Below, in pieces: positions 43,639 through 53,925 of a stretch of 64,000 nt of DNA. A program made the translations under genes and the position numbers. The notes below the pieces were generated by a model that was not told the origin of the DNA, ran no database searches, and saw nothing but the letters and a program-made list of their open reading frames with translations. This DNA comes from Campylobacter hepaticus (lineage in GTDB: Bacteria; Campylobacterota; Campylobacteria; Campylobacterales; Campylobacteraceae), in assembly GCF_001687475.2 (NCBI RefSeq), contig NZ_CP031611.1, positions 992,001 to 1,056,000 on the forward strand. The letters are read 5' to 3'. Each line of letters opens with the position of its first letter. The first letter of the stretch is position 1.

Positions 43639-46600
43639 ATGAAAAAATTATATTTAAAGTCTAGTGTATACAACACGGGGGGGGTAATGGCTTCTTCCAA
43701 AAAACTTATTTTATCTTTAGCTACTATTTCTTGTTTAAGCTCTTTAGCCCTAGCTCAAATTTATGAAGGTTACACTCATATTAATTCTCATCAAACAAAT
43801 TCAAAAACCATAAGTTCTGGTAAAGGTCAAGACAAATCTGGTCTTATTTGGATAGAAAAAATGGCCAATATAAGAGTTAATAACTCACCAGCTATAAATA
43901 TTGAAAAAGATGCTAATATTTACCTTTTTTATAATCAAGGAATCATTCAAGCTCAAGGAAATTATTCTAGTATACAAATAGGAATGGATAATGAATTAAA
44001 TAATGCCACAATAAAGTACTTTTATAATGCAGGAGCTATAGGAGGAAGTAAATTTGGTCTTGCTCTTTATGATAAATTCCCAAAACAAGCTACAATACAT
44101 CTTTTTACTAATGAAGGTGTATTACAAGGAAATGAAGCAGGAATATTGATTAGAATTAATATAGATACTTTTAATAATGAACAATATATTTATGCTTCTA
44201 CCAATAACGGTATATGGATAGCACCTAATGTAAATATTAATCATTTTAATAATCAAGGTCTCATATTTGGACAACAAAGAGGTTTAGTTATTAATCAAGC
44301 TAATATAGATACTTTTAATAATAAAGGCATTATAGGAGGTGAAAATAATTCAGGTATTAATTTTAAAGATAAAACTAATATAAATACTTTCACCAATGAA
44401 GGTCTTATATTTCATAATTCACAATCATCAAATTCAAATGAAAATTATGGAATCTATTTTCAAGGAGAAAATAATGGAAAGATACAATTAGATTCTTTTA
44501 AAAACTCAGGTATTATATATGCTTCAAATGGTGATGGTATTTTATTTGAAGGCAAAGATACACAAATAGGAAACTTCATTAATACAGGTATTATTGTAGG
44601 TAATCATAGTAATAGTTCTAATAATGCTAGTGTACTTATAGGAAGACCTGATAAAAACCATGGTAATACTACTATAGATCTTTTTTTAAATGAGGGTCTA
44701 ATAGGAAGTAATATGGCTAAGTATGGGGTTAAGTTTGATAGTGGTAATGATAGCAATGGTGGCAATAACAATCGTCACAAAGCTACAGTCAAACATTTTA
44801 TCAATACTGCTACCATACAAGCTAAAGACACTGCATTGCATTTAAGTAATACTACTATTACTGATTTCTTAAATATGGATACTATTAAAGCTGAAAATGG
44901 CAAAGCCATAGAAACTTTAAAACAAACAAGAATTACTAATTTTATTAATGCTGGGACTATAAAAAGTGAGAGTTCAAGTCAAGAAGCTATTAAGTTTGCA
45001 CATTCAATTATTGATAATATTCTTAATACAGGAAATATAGAAGGTAAAAAACAAGCTATTATTTTTAATGGTTCAAATGTTAAAAACTTTATCAATAGTG
45101 GGACTATTAAGAGTACTAATAACGATCAAAGTAATGCTATAGAAGTAAATGGTAATAGAACTATTAACAATTTCATTAATAGTGGGACTATTTATGGTAA
45201 TGATACTATTAGATTTAACAAAACAGCAAAAATTAATTATGTTTATAATACAAGTATTATATATGGTGGCAACACAAGTGTACATGTATATGGTGGCAAT
45301 ATTGATCATTTTGTCAATAAAGGCATCATTGCCAATGATAAAACTGTAAATTACGGTGCTGCTATAAAATTAGAAAATGGTGGAACCATAAAACATATAA
45401 CCAATACAGGTCTTATAGCCTCCAAAAAAGCTGGCATCTCTGTAACTTATGGTAAGTTTGGTACCATTACTTTAGAAGAAGGTAGTATAGTTTATGGAGA
45501 ACATTTTGGTGTTTGCATAGCACAGTGGCAAAATTTAGATGAACTTATTATAGTTGGAAGCTCTCAAATAGCTAGTGGAATTTATAGTAATCATTATGGA
45601 ATTTTTTTAGGCACAGGATCTCAAGCTTCTAAAATAGAACTAAAAAATCAAGCTGTAGTTCAAGCAAAACAAAATGCGATTAAATTAGAAAATCAAGCTA
45701 ATTTAAGCGGACTTAACATTGATAACTCAACAATAAAATCAGGACAAGAAGCTATTTTAAACGCAAAAGGTAAAATAGCAGATATAAATGTAAATAATGG
45801 AGCATTAATTCAATCATATTCTAATACAGCTATAAGTAATTTAGGAACTATCGATAAAATAACCATAAGTGGAACAAATACCAAAATTATAGGTGATATT
45901 CAAAACAAAGGCACTATAACATCTGGCATAACAATACAAAATGACGCTCAAATACAAGGACAATTAGTCAACGAAGGCACCATAAAAGCTGATGCTAATG
46001 GTAAAAGCAGAAAACGCCGCTCCCTTGATGAAAGCCAACAAAGTGATGAAGAAAGCAAAGCAGCTATTCTTATAAAAGAATCAGGACAAATCACTTCAAC
46101 TAGTGGTAAAGCTGGCATAATAAACAAAGATAAAGGAAAAATAGAAGGTAATATCATAAGCAAAAGTTCAAATACCATTAGCCTAGAAAACCAAGGTAGT
46201 GTAACAGGAAATATATCTAACTCTGGAACAGGTAATTTAATGATAGAAAATAAAAACAATGGTAGTAGTACTGCTACTATAAGTGGAAATATAGCCAACA
46301 CAGGAGATGGTAGTTTAATGCTTAATAACTCCTCCACTTTAACAGGAAATATATACAATTATGGAAGTGGTAAATTAACTATAGAAAACCAAACTAATAC
46401 TCAAAATGGCAATACTTCCATCTCAGGTTATGTTGCAAACATAGGAATGGGTCAATTAGAACTCATGAATAATGCAAGCATTAGTGGAAGTGCTTATAAT
46501 ATAGGAGGAGGTAGTTTAATGCTTAATAACTCCTCCACTTTAAAAAGTGTATACAATTATGGAAGTGGCGATTTAAAAATAGAAAATAAAAATAGTGCTA

Positions 46601-48267
46601 CTATTAATTCTATCATGAATACAAACTCAGGTAATGTAATACTTGATAATAGTGCTACTATAACTCAAGGCATCACAAATCAAGGAACAGGTAATTTAAT
46701 GATAACTAACCAAAGTGGTGCTAGCATTGAAAATATTAGCAATGAAAGCTCAGGCGATGTAATGCTTAACAACACTGGTTCTATAACAAAAGGTATAACA
46801 AACTCTGGTAATGGTAATCTAAACCTAACCAACCAAGAAAATGCCACCATAAGTGGAGGTATAACAAACTCTGGCTCAGGCACCCTAATGCTTAATAACT
46901 TTGGCTCTATAGGAACAAATACTGATGGCTATAACATAAGCAATGAAGGAAGTGGTAGTGTTAATATCACTTCTTGGACTATACGTACAGGAAGTAATAA
47001 TAAACTCCAAACCCTTACAGTAGGAGGAAAAAGTGCTAATTCTGTTATGGTTGGAAACCTTATAGTTGATCAAGGTAATCTTAATATGGATGAACTTAAT
47101 GATATTAAAAATCTTGTTAAGGGAGTAAGTTTAAATAATATAAAAAAAATAAAAACTAATGGTGGTGGAGAAATGATATTAAACTATGATGCTTTAAGTG
47201 GAAAAATCTCTACAGACTTTAATCTTAATGCTTCTATTATAGGAGCAAGCTTTAGATCTTTAAATGCTTCTAGCATTAAAAGAAATGCTTTTGTAGATGG
47301 CTTAATGAATAATATGAATTTAAGTTTAACTTTTAATCCTAATCATTTTAATCTTAATACTAATCTTACTTTTAATGAAGATAATTTATATGCTAGTATT
47401 AATGATTATATACAAAGTGATATACAAACTTATACTCATGATAATATTAAAGAACATGCCTTAGTTATACTACCTTATTTTTCTTCTCAAAGTGTAGAAC
47501 TTTCTTTAAATGAAAAAAGTAAAGGACATATTAAAGGTAATATACTTGCTTATTCTACCTTAAAAGAAAGTGGAACTTATAGTTTTTATGCAGGTTATGA
47601 AGATACTAAGATGAACTCTTATTATTTTGATGTAAAAAACCGTACTTATTATACAGGTATAAAATATTTTAATACCTTATTTTATACAGACAATAATCAA
47701 GAAGTCTATATTAAAGCTCAAGCTAAAGCAGCTTTTATTAAAAATGAGTTCTTAAAGAAAATAGCCAATAATGAAGCTAGTGCTAATCCTAATGCTTATA
47801 CTTATGGAGGAGGTATAGATTTAGGAATGAATTTTATCTTAGGATCTCATATGCTTACTCCTCAAATAGGTTTAGGTTATGAAGGATCTTATATGCAAGC
47901 TTATAGTATAAAAGATATTAAAGGTAGGGCTAGTGTACAAAAAGGAGAAAGAATATATAAAAATATCAATAATCTTTTTTCTACTAAGGCTAGCTTTGCT
48001 TATTTTAAAGACTGGTTACCTTATTTAAAGACTTCTATAGAATTAGGAGCTAAACTTTATATGAATACTACTATACATACTAAAGCACGCTTTGGTACTA
48101 TTAAAGTAGAAGATGAAATAAACTTAGCAAGAATACAAAGATTTGCAAATGCTTCTTTAATACTGCCTTTAAATCAAAGCTTTATTATGAGTATGAATTA
48201 TAATGCTCAAAATAGTAAAGATGCTACTACTCATACTGCTTATGCTCAATTTAGTTATTTGTGGTAG
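43639..48267 (+). CDS. Phase-variable autotransporter A (repeat-rich passenger, ON frame)
   Basis: 1542 residues. A short leader MKKLYLKSSVYNTGGV (containing the G8 tract) runs in frame into MASSKKLILSLATISCLSSLALA, a signal peptide ending ALA before QIY. The passenger (about 40-1215) is built of NxGxI-type repeats (FINSGTI, FNNKGII, SGNGNLNL, GSGTLMLNN) expected to form a beta-helix. A short basic-acidic segment RKRRSLDE lies near 790. The last ~275 residues form the autotransporter beta-barrel, ending AQFSYLW with the terminal aromatic. Ribosome binding site AAAGGAT precedes ATG 43639. It is probably a surface adhesin; the ligand is unknown. From memory it resembles the CapA/CapB class. Confidence 0.88.
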   Translation: MKKLYLKSSVYNTGGVMASSKKLILSLATISCLSSLALAQIYEGYTHINSHQTNSKTISSGKGQDKSGLIWIEKMANIRVNNSPAINIEKDANIYLFYNQGIIQAQGNYSSIQIGMDNELNNATIKYFYNAGAIGGSKFGLALYDKFPKQATIHLFTNEGVLQGNEAGILIRINIDTFNNEQYIYASTNNGIWIAPNVNINHFNNQGLIFGQQRGLVINQANIDTFNNKGIIGGENNSGINFKDKTNINTFTNEGLIFHNSQSSNSNENYGIYFQGENNGKIQLDSFKNSGIIYASNGDGILFEGKDTQIGNFINTGIIVGNHSNSSNNASVLIGRPDKNHGNTTIDLFLNEGLIGSNMAKYGVKFDSGNDSNGGNNNRHKATVKHFINTATIQAKDTALHLSNTTITDFLNMDTIKAENGKAIETLKQTRITNFINAGTIKSESSSQEAIKFAHSIIDNILNTGNIEGKKQAIIFNGSNVKNFINSGTIKSTNNDQSNAIEVNGNRTINNFINSGTIYGNDTIRFNKTAKINYVYNTSIIYGGNTSVHVYGGNIDHFVNKGIIANDKTVNYGAAIKLENGGTIKHITNTGLIASKKAGISVTYGKFGTITLEEGSIVYGEHFGVCIAQWQNLDELIIVGSSQIASGIYSNHYGIFLGTGSQASKIELKNQAVVQAKQNAIKLENQANLSGLNIDNSTIKSGQEAILNAKGKIADINVNNGALIQSYSNTAISNLGTIDKITISGTNTKIIGDIQNKGTITSGITIQNDAQIQGQLVNEGTIKADANGKSRKRRSLDESQQSDEESKAAILIKESGQITSTSGKAGIINKDKGKIEGNIISKSSNTISLENQGSVTGNISNSGTGNLMIENKNNGSSTATISGNIANTGDGSLMLNNSSTLTGNIYNYGSGKLTIENQTNTQNGNTSISGYVANIGMGQLELMNNASISGSAYNIGGGSLMLNNSSTLKSVYNYGSGDLKIENKNSATINSIMNTNSGNVILDNSATITQGITNQGTGNLMITNQSGASIENISNESSGDVMLNNTGSITKGITNSGNGNLNLTNQENATISGGITNSGSGTLMLNNFGSIGTNTDGYNISNEGSGSVNITSWTIRTGSNNKLQTLTVGGKSANSVMVGNLIVDQGNLNMDELNDIKNLVKGVSLNNIKKIKTNGGGEMILNYDALSGKISTDFNLNASIIGASFRSLNASSIKRNAFVDGLMNNMNLSLTFNPNHFNLNTNLTFNEDNLYASINDYIQSDIQTYTHDNIKEHALVILPYFSSQSVELSLNEKSKGHIKGNILAYSTLKESGTYSFYAGYEDTKMNSYYFDVKNRTYYTGIKYFNTLFYTDNNQEVYIKAQAKAAFIKNEFLKKIANNEASANPNAYTYGGGIDLGMNFILGSHMLTPQIGLGYEGSYMQAYSIKDIKGRASVQKGERIYKNINNLFSTKASFAYFKDWLPYLKTSIELGAKLYMNTTIHTKARFGTIKVEDEINLARIQRFANASLILPLNQSFIMSMNYNAQNSKDATTHTAYAQFSYLW
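43677..43684 (+). repeat. Poly-G (G8) tract at the 5' end of autotransporter A
   Basis: At G8, ATG 43639 reads ACG GGG GGG GTA ATG into the passenger: one continuous frame. At G7 the first frame would end TAA overlapping ATG (TAATG). At G9 it would run out of frame over the signal-peptide region. Confidence 0.92.
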
Positions 48268-48408
48268 GAAGGATGGGTTGAAGATTTATTAGTTTTAGTG
48301 TGATAATTTTATTATATAAAATATTTAATTTAGTGAAAATTCATTTTATAAGTAGAATTTTAAACATTTTTAGTTAAATTCAGCTTTTTATATAAAACAA
48401 GGTGTGAA
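48268..48408. other. 141-base gap between autotransporter A and topA
   Basis: AT-rich. TATATA at 48389-48394 is close to the topA start, but its distance to the ATG (about 15 bases) makes it a weak promoter candidate. CAAGGTG is the likely topA ribosome binding site. I saw no clear terminator for the autotransporter. Confidence 0.35.
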
Positions 48409-50511
48409 ATGAAAAAAAACTTAATCATAGTAGAGTCTCCAGCTAAAGCTAAAACCATAGCTAATTTTTTAGGTAAAGATTATGAAGTTATTGCTTCTAA
48501 AGGACACATTAGAGATTTACCTAAATCAAGTTTTGGAATCAAAATACAAGATGATATATTTATTCCAGAGTATAGAATAACAAGCGATCATAGCGCCTTG
48601 GTTAAAGAACTTAAAACTAAAGCTAAAAATGCAAAAGAAATTTATCTTGCAACCGATGAAGATAGAGAAGGGGAAGCCATAGCTTATCACATTGCTAAGG
48701 CTATTGGTAAAGATGAAGAAACTTTACCGCGTATTGTTTTTCATGAGATCACTAAAAGTGCTATAGAAAATGCTTTAAAAAATCCTAGAAAACTTAATAT
48801 ACATTCTATAAATGCTCAGCAAACAAGACGTTTACTAGATCGCATAGTAGGATACAAATTAAGTCCTTTGCTTGGACAAAAAATTCAAAAAGGACTTAGC
48901 GCAGGTCGTGTTCAAAGTGCTGCTTTAAAAATCATTGTTGATCGTGAAAAAGAAATTCGTGCTTTTGTTCCATTAGAATACTTTAGCATAGATATGATTT
49001 TTCAAAAAGATTTAGATGCAGAACTTGTAGAATTTGATAAAGCAAAAATAGAAAAACTTAGTATTACTAATAAAGACCGTGCTAAACTTGTTTTTCAAGC
49101 ATGTAAAGATGAAACTTATGAAATCTTTGATATTCAAAGCAAAGAAAGAAAAATTTCTCCACCACCGCCTTTTATGACTTCAACCTTGCAACAAAGTGCT
49201 AGCAATCGTCTTGGCTTTAATCCTAAAAAAACCATGATGATAGCCCAAAAACTCTATGAAGGAGTAAATACTCATGAAGGAGTTATGGGAGTTATCACTT
49301 ATATGAGAACAGACAGTTTAAATTTAGCCAAAGAAGCTTTAGATAGTGCAAGAAAATTTATACAGACTAATTTTGGTAAAGATTATCTTCCAAATAAAGC
49401 AAATATTTATCTTACTAAGAGCAAAGGTGCACAAGAAGCTCATGAGGCTATACGTCCTACGAATTTAAATTTCACTCCAGAGATTGCAAGTAAATTTTTA
49501 GACAAGGATGAATTAAATCTTTACACCTTGATTTATAATCGTTTTTTAGCTTGTCAAATGAATCCTGCTGTTTCTCAAGTTCAAAATGTTTTTGTAAAAA
49601 ATGATAGGGCCGTGTTTAAAATAAGTGGAAGAAAAATTCTTTTTGAAGGGTATTATAAAGTTTATGGAGATATGGATAAGGATAAAATTTTACCAAATCT
49701 TAAAATAGGAGAAAGCCTAAGTATACAAAATTTAGAAATGAATACCCATCTTACTGAACCACCTTCAAGGTATTCTGAAGCGGGATTGGTAAAAAAACTT
49801 GAAAGCTTAGGTATAGGAAGACCTTCTACTTATGCTCCAACGATTTCTATACTTACAAGCAGAGATTATGTAAAAATTGATAAAAAGCAACTTATTCCTA
49901 GTGAAATAGCTTTTAATGTTACTGAGGTGCTTGAAAAAAATTTTAGCGATATAGTAGATATTCAATTTAGCTCAAATCTTGAAAATACTTTAGATGAGAT
50001 TGCTGAAGATAAAGCAGATTGGCAAGAAACTTTAAAAGAATTTTATTATCCTTTTATGAGAAAAATAGAAGAAGGAAAAACAAAAATAGCCAGTCAAAAA
50101 ACTGTGACTAAACTAGGAGAAGCTTGTCCTGAATGTGGAGGAGAGCTTGCTATTAGAAAAGGGCGTTTTGGGGAATTTGTAGCGTGCTTAAATTTTCCAA
50201 AATGTAAGTATTCTAGGAATTTGAAAAATGAAAGTAAAAACGAGGTAGAAAATACTTTTGCAAAAACTAAGGCAAATGCTATAGGTATGATGTGTCCAAA
50301 TTGTAAAGAAGGTGAAATTGTAGAACGTTTTTCTAAACGTGGCAAATTTTATGGATGCAGTGCTTATCCAAAATGTAATTTTGTAAGCAAATATAAACCA
50401 AGTGATGAAAAATGTGAACAATGTGATGAAAATTTAGTTATAAAAGAACTTAAAAAGGGGATATTTTTAGAATGTTTAAAATGTAAAATTAAAAAAGAAA
50501 TAAAGGATTAA
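48409..50511 (+). CDS. topA: DNA topoisomerase I
   Basis: 700 residues. The TOPRIM domain opens IVESPAKAKTIANFLG with ATDEDREGEAIAYH near 83. The active-site tyrosine is in ITYMRTDSLN near 295-305. Three C-terminal four-cysteine zinc ribbons are present (CPECGG...CLNFPKC near 565-590, CPNCKEG...CSAYPKC near 625-650, CEQCDEN...CLKCK near 668-695). It relaxes negative supercoils. It is followed after one base by bioB, as in C. jejuni (Cj1686-1685 from memory). The whole topA block lies between the two autotransporter copies. Confidence 0.96.
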   Translation: MKKNLIIVESPAKAKTIANFLGKDYEVIASKGHIRDLPKSSFGIKIQDDIFIPEYRITSDHSALVKELKTKAKNAKEIYLATDEDREGEAIAYHIAKAIGKDEETLPRIVFHEITKSAIENALKNPRKLNIHSINAQQTRRLLDRIVGYKLSPLLGQKIQKGLSAGRVQSAALKIIVDREKEIRAFVPLEYFSIDMIFQKDLDAELVEFDKAKIEKLSITNKDRAKLVFQACKDETYEIFDIQSKERKISPPPPFMTSTLQQSASNRLGFNPKKTMMIAQKLYEGVNTHEGVMGVITYMRTDSLNLAKEALDSARKFIQTNFGKDYLPNKANIYLTKSKGAQEAHEAIRPTNLNFTPEIASKFLDKDELNLYTLIYNRFLACQMNPAVSQVQNVFVKNDRAVFKISGRKILFEGYYKVYGDMDKDKILPNLKIGESLSIQNLEMNTHLTEPPSRYSEAGLVKKLESLGIGRPSTYAPTISILTSRDYVKIDKKQLIPSEIAFNVTEVLEKNFSDIVDIQFSSNLENTLDEIAEDKADWQETLKEFYYPFMRKIEEGKTKIASQKTVTKLGEACPECGGELAIRKGRFGEFVACLNFPKCKYSRNLKNESKNEVENTFAKTKANAIGMMCPNCKEGEIVERFSKRGKFYGCSAYPKCNFVSKYKPSDEKCEQCDENLVIKELKKGIFLECLKCKIKKEIKD

Positions 50512-50512
50512 A

Positions 50513-51349
50513 ATGCAAATTATGCTTTGTGCCATTTCAAATATAGCTAGTGGGAATTGTTCTGAAGATTGTAAATACTGCACTCAAAGTGCTTATGTAA
50601 AAACAGATATTCAAAAATATCGTTGTAAAGAAATTTCACAAATTGTTCTTGAAGCTAAAATAGCAAAAAAAAATGAAGCTTTAGGTTTTTGTTTAGTAAG
50701 TGCAGGACTTGGGCTTGATGATGAAAAATTAGAATATGTTTGTAAAGCCGCAAAAGCTATACAAAAAGAAGTGCCTAATTTACTTCTTATAGCCTGTAAT
50801 GGCATGGCTAGTGTAGAACAACTTAAAGAACTTAAAAAAGCAGGATTTTTTTCTTATAATCATAATCTTGAAACTTCAAGAGAATTTTTTCCTCAAATTT
50901 GTACTACTCATACCTGGGAGAGTAGATTTCAAACCAATTTAAATGCAAAGCAAGCAGGACTTATGCTTTGTTGTGGTGGAATTTATGGAATGGGCGAAAG
51001 CCAAGAAGATAGATTGAGTTTAAGAAAATCTTTACAAGAATTACAACCTTTTTCAAGTCCTATTAATTTTTTTATTCCTAATGAAAACTTAAAATTAAAA
51101 GCTCCTAAGCTCAGTGCTGATGAAGCTTTACAAATCATAAGCGATACCAAACAAGCCTTGATTGATTGTGTAGTAATGGTAGCAGGGGGTCGTGAAGTTG
51201 TTTTAAAAGAAAGGCAATATGAAATTTTTCAAGCAGGAGCAAGTGCTATAGTTATAGGAGATTATTTAACTACTAAAGGTGAAGATCCAAGTCGTGATAT
51301 TGTTAAGCTAAAACAAATGGGATTTACTTTTGCATCAGAGTGTCATTGA
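50513..51349 (+). CDS. bioB: Biotin synthase
   Basis: 278 residues, the short Campylobacter/Helicobacter form. The radical-SAM cysteine motif is CSEDCKYC at about residues 16-23, with EALGFCLVSAGLGL, YNHNLETSREFF and CCGGIYGMGES following. It inserts sulfur into dethiobiotin using a 4Fe-4S and a 2Fe-2S cluster. It overlaps the downstream antiporter by 20 bases. Confidence 0.94.
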   Translation: MQIMLCAISNIASGNCSEDCKYCTQSAYVKTDIQKYRCKEISQIVLEAKIAKKNEALGFCLVSAGLGLDDEKLEYVCKAAKAIQKEVPNLLLIACNGMASVEQLKELKKAGFFSYNHNLETSREFFPQICTTHTWESRFQTNLNAKQAGLMLCCGGIYGMGESQEDRLSLRKSLQELQPFSSPINFFIPNENLKLKAPKLSADEALQIISDTKQALIDCVVMVAGGREVVLKERQYEIFQAGASAIVIGDYLTTKGEDPSRDIVKLKQMGFTFASECH

Positions 51350-52505
51350 TCCTCAAGCTTTAATCGATTTAAAAATACTTATTGTTATTGCCTTATGTTT
51401 GCTTTTTTCACCTCATATTGCAAAAATTTTACGCTTACCTCTTTCAGCTACTGAAATCATACTAGGAGCTGTAATAGGGTATTTTGGATTTATAGGAAAG
51501 AGTGAAAATTTTAGTCTTTTAGCAAATGTAGGCTTTTACTATCTTATGTTTATAGCGGGTATGGAGGTTAATTTAAGAGATTTTTTTAATATGGATAAAC
51601 AAATAGCTAAAAAAAGCTTTTTTTATATCCTTTTGCTTTATCTTTTATCCTCTTTTGTAGTGTGGATTTTTCATCTTTCTTTAGTCTTTATTATCATTAT
51701 ACCTGTGATGAGTGTAGGGCTTTTATCTTTACTCTTTAAAGATTTTGGCAAAGATTGTTATTGGCTTAATATAGCTATGATAGTGGCTACATTAGCTGAA
51801 GTGACTTCTATAGTACTTTTAACCATAGCAGATGCTTTTTTACGTGAAGATGCAAGTTTTATTGATGTGGCTCAAAGTATTTTATATCTTAACGTTTTCT
51901 TGGGACTTTGTTTACTTTGTTTTAAAATGCTTGGAGTGCTTTTTTGGTGGTATCCACAACTTAAAGTAGTGTTAATGCCTTGGGAGGATAAAAATGAAAA
52001 AGATATAAGATTTTGCATGGCAATTTTCATTTTGATTATCGTTGCCATGATAATCACAAAATTAGAAATTGTTCTTGGTGCTTTTATTGCTGGATCTTTT
52101 ATTGCTACTTTTTTTGACCACAAAAAAGACCTTGAACATAAACTTTCTAGCTTTGGATATGGTTTTTTAATTCCTATCTTTTTTATCCATATAGGTTCTA
52201 CTTTTGATCTTAAAATGATTTTAAATTATAAAATTGTACTAGATGCTTTTTTGTTAATGTTTATTATGGTGGGTTTAAGAATTTTATGCGCAGGGATTTT
52301 TTTTAAAAAAATTGGTTTTAAAAATATGATTTTATTTGCACTTAGCCATTCTATGCCTTTGACCTTGCTTATTGCTACTGCTACTTTAGGGTATTCTGGA
52401 AAAGTTATTGATGAAAAACTTTATTCAGCACTTATTTTGACTGCTTTATTTGAAGCTATTATTGTAATGAGTATGGTTAAATTTCTTTCTCATAATAAAA
52501 AATAA
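51330..52505 (+). CDS. CPA2-type cation/proton antiporter (KefB-like)
   Basis: 391 residues and about 11-12 hydrophobic segments. LPLSATEIILGAVIGYFGF and FYYLMFIAGMEVNLRDFF are typical of the monovalent cation:proton antiporter-2 family, and FIAGSFIATFFDHKKDLEHKLSSFGYGFLIPIFFIHIG is the family's conserved late motif. No RCK domain follows. The only good start near the N-terminus is TTG 51330, seven bases after GGGA and inside bioB; no early ATG exists in frame. Substrate (K+ or Na+) is not readable. Confidence 0.8.
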   Translation: MHQSVIDPQALIDLKILIVIALCLLFSPHIAKILRLPLSATEIILGAVIGYFGFIGKSENFSLLANVGFYYLMFIAGMEVNLRDFFNMDKQIAKKSFFYILLLYLLSSFVVWIFHLSLVFIIIIPVMSVGLLSLLFKDFGKDCYWLNIAMIVATLAEVTSIVLLTIADAFLREDASFIDVAQSILYLNVFLGLCLLCFKMLGVLFWWYPQLKVVLMPWEDKNEKDIRFCMAIFILIIVAMIITKLEIVLGAFIAGSFIATFFDHKKDLEHKLSSFGYGFLIPIFFIHIGSTFDLKMILNYKIVLDAFLLMFIMVGLRILCAGIFFKKIGFKNMILFALSHSMPLTLLIATATLGYSGKVIDEKLYSALILTALFEAIIVMSMVKFLSHNKK

Positions 52506-52615
52506 AATTACTTTTTTACTCAAAAAACAAATAAAATCTTAAAAATTTAATCATGCGAAAACTTATAATGGTCTTTTTTGTTAAAATTAATAAAAGTCAG
52601 AAAAAAGGAGCAAGA

Positions 52616-53884
52616 ATGTCAAATTCCATTACCATAACTGATAATAGAAATGGAAAAAGTTATGAATTTCCCATATATGAAGGCACTATTGGTCCAAGTG
52701 TTGTAGATATGTCAAATTTTTATAAACAAACAGGAATGTTTTCTTATGATGAGGGTTTAACTTCTACGGCGGTTTGCAAATCTCAAATCACTTATATTGA
52801 TGGAGAAAATGGAATTTTGATGCATCGTGGTTATCCTATAGAATGGCTTGCACAAAATAAACTTTATTTAGATGTAGTATATCTTTTGCTTTATAAAGAA
52901 CTTCCAGATGCACCACGTCTTGAAGCTTTTCGCTATGAAATGAAAAAACGATCTTTTATTCATGAGGGTATGCACCGTCTTTTTGATTCTTTTCCTGATA
53001 ATGCGCACCCTATGGCTGTGCTACAAGGTGCGGTTTCATCGCTAAGTGCTTTTTATCCTGATCATTTAAACATGAACGTTAAAAAAGAATACATGGAAAT
53101 GGCCGCACGTATTATCGCAAAAATTCCAACTATAGTGGCCGCGGCTTATCGTTATAAACATGGTTTTCCTATGGCTTATCCTAATTTAGATAGAGGCTTT
53201 ACCGAAAATTTTTTATATATGTTAAGGACCTATCCTTATAATCATGTAAAACTTAAACCTATAGAAGTTAAAGCACTTGATACGGTGTTTATGTTGCATG
53301 CAGATCATGAACAAAATGCTTCAACCTCTACTGTGCGTGCAGTAGGTTCTACTCATGCACATCCTTATGCTTGTATTTCAGCGGGTATTGGAGCACTTTG
53401 GGGACATGCCCATGGTGGAGCTAATGAGGGTGTTATTAGAATGCTTGAACAAATAGCTAGTGTAGATAAAGTTGATGAATACATTAAAAAAGCTAAAGAT
53501 AAAAATGATCCTTTTCGTTTAATGGGTTTTGGTCATAGGGTATATAAAAACTTTGATCCTCGTGCTAAAGTGCTTAAAAAACTTCGTGATCAACTTATTG
53601 ATGAGTTAGACATTGATACTAATTTAATCAAAGTAGCAACCCGCATAGAAGAGATCGCTTTGCAAGATGAGTATTTTGTTAAAAGAGGTTTGTATCCTAA
53701 TGTAGATTTTCATAGTGGGCTTATCTTAAAGGCTTTGGGTATTCCAAATGAAATGTTTGCTACCTTATTTGTTATAGGACGCACTCCAGGTTGGATAGCC
53801 CAGTGGATAGAACAAAAAGAACAAGAAAATCTTAAAATCGTTCGTCCAAGACAACTTTATTTAGGTCCAGTGCATACTATTTAA
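52616..53884 (+). CDS. gltA: Citrate synthase, type II
   Basis: 422 residues from ATG 52616, which has AAAAAGGAGCAAG before it; an in-frame ATG 63 bases upstream lacks a ribosome binding site. Catalytic motifs: MLHADHEQNASTSTVR near 228, GALWGHAHGGANEG near 263, GFGHRVYKNFDPRAK near 304, and the catalytic Asp region NVDFHSG near 363. It condenses acetyl-CoA and oxaloacetate. A hairpin after the gene may end the transcript. Confidence 0.97.
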   Translation: MSNSITITDNRNGKSYEFPIYEGTIGPSVVDMSNFYKQTGMFSYDEGLTSTAVCKSQITYIDGENGILMHRGYPIEWLAQNKLYLDVVYLLLYKELPDAPRLEAFRYEMKKRSFIHEGMHRLFDSFPDNAHPMAVLQGAVSSLSAFYPDHLNMNVKKEYMEMAARIIAKIPTIVAAAYRYKHGFPMAYPNLDRGFTENFLYMLRTYPYNHVKLKPIEVKALDTVFMLHADHEQNASTSTVRAVGSTHAHPYACISAGIGALWGHAHGGANEGVIRMLEQIASVDKVDEYIKKAKDKNDPFRLMGFGHRVYKNFDPRAKVLKKLRDQLIDELDIDTNLIKVATRIEEIALQDEYFVKRGLYPNVDFHSGLILKALGIPNEMFATLFVIGRTPGWIAQWIEQKEQENLKIVRPRQLYLGPVHTI

Positions 53885-53896
53885 TTTTCAAAAATT

Positions 53897-53917
53897 ATGG
53901 AATTTAAAAAATTCCAT
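53897..53917 (+). terminator. Hairpin after gltA
   Basis: A 9-bp perfect stem (ATGGAATTT / AAATTCCAT) with a three-base loop, 13 bases after the gltA stop. The following DNA is AT-rich but has no strong T run, so termination is likely but not certain. Confidence 0.45.
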
Positions 53918-53925
53918 ATCATCTT

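Larger units (their letters stand above)
43398..48266 (+). repeat. Large inverted repeat, copy A (autotransporter gene plus 5' region)
   Basis: Matches 57522-62068 in inverted orientation from CTAAAACC at the left edge to the second base of the stop codon. Copy A is 322 bases longer: 107 codons of passenger repeats plus one G in the tract. Flanks on both sides are unrelated. The spacer between copies is 9,255 bases. Confidence 0.92.

Noticed and set aside
45073-45349. Open frames on both strands inside the autotransporters (repeated at 60118-60394).
   Set aside because: They are shadows of the repetitive coding sequence with odd Ile/Ser composition and no start signals.
52553-52615. Longer citrate synthase starting at 52553.
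   Set aside because: AAAAAGGAG precedes ATG 52616 and the longer N-terminus is unlike the family.
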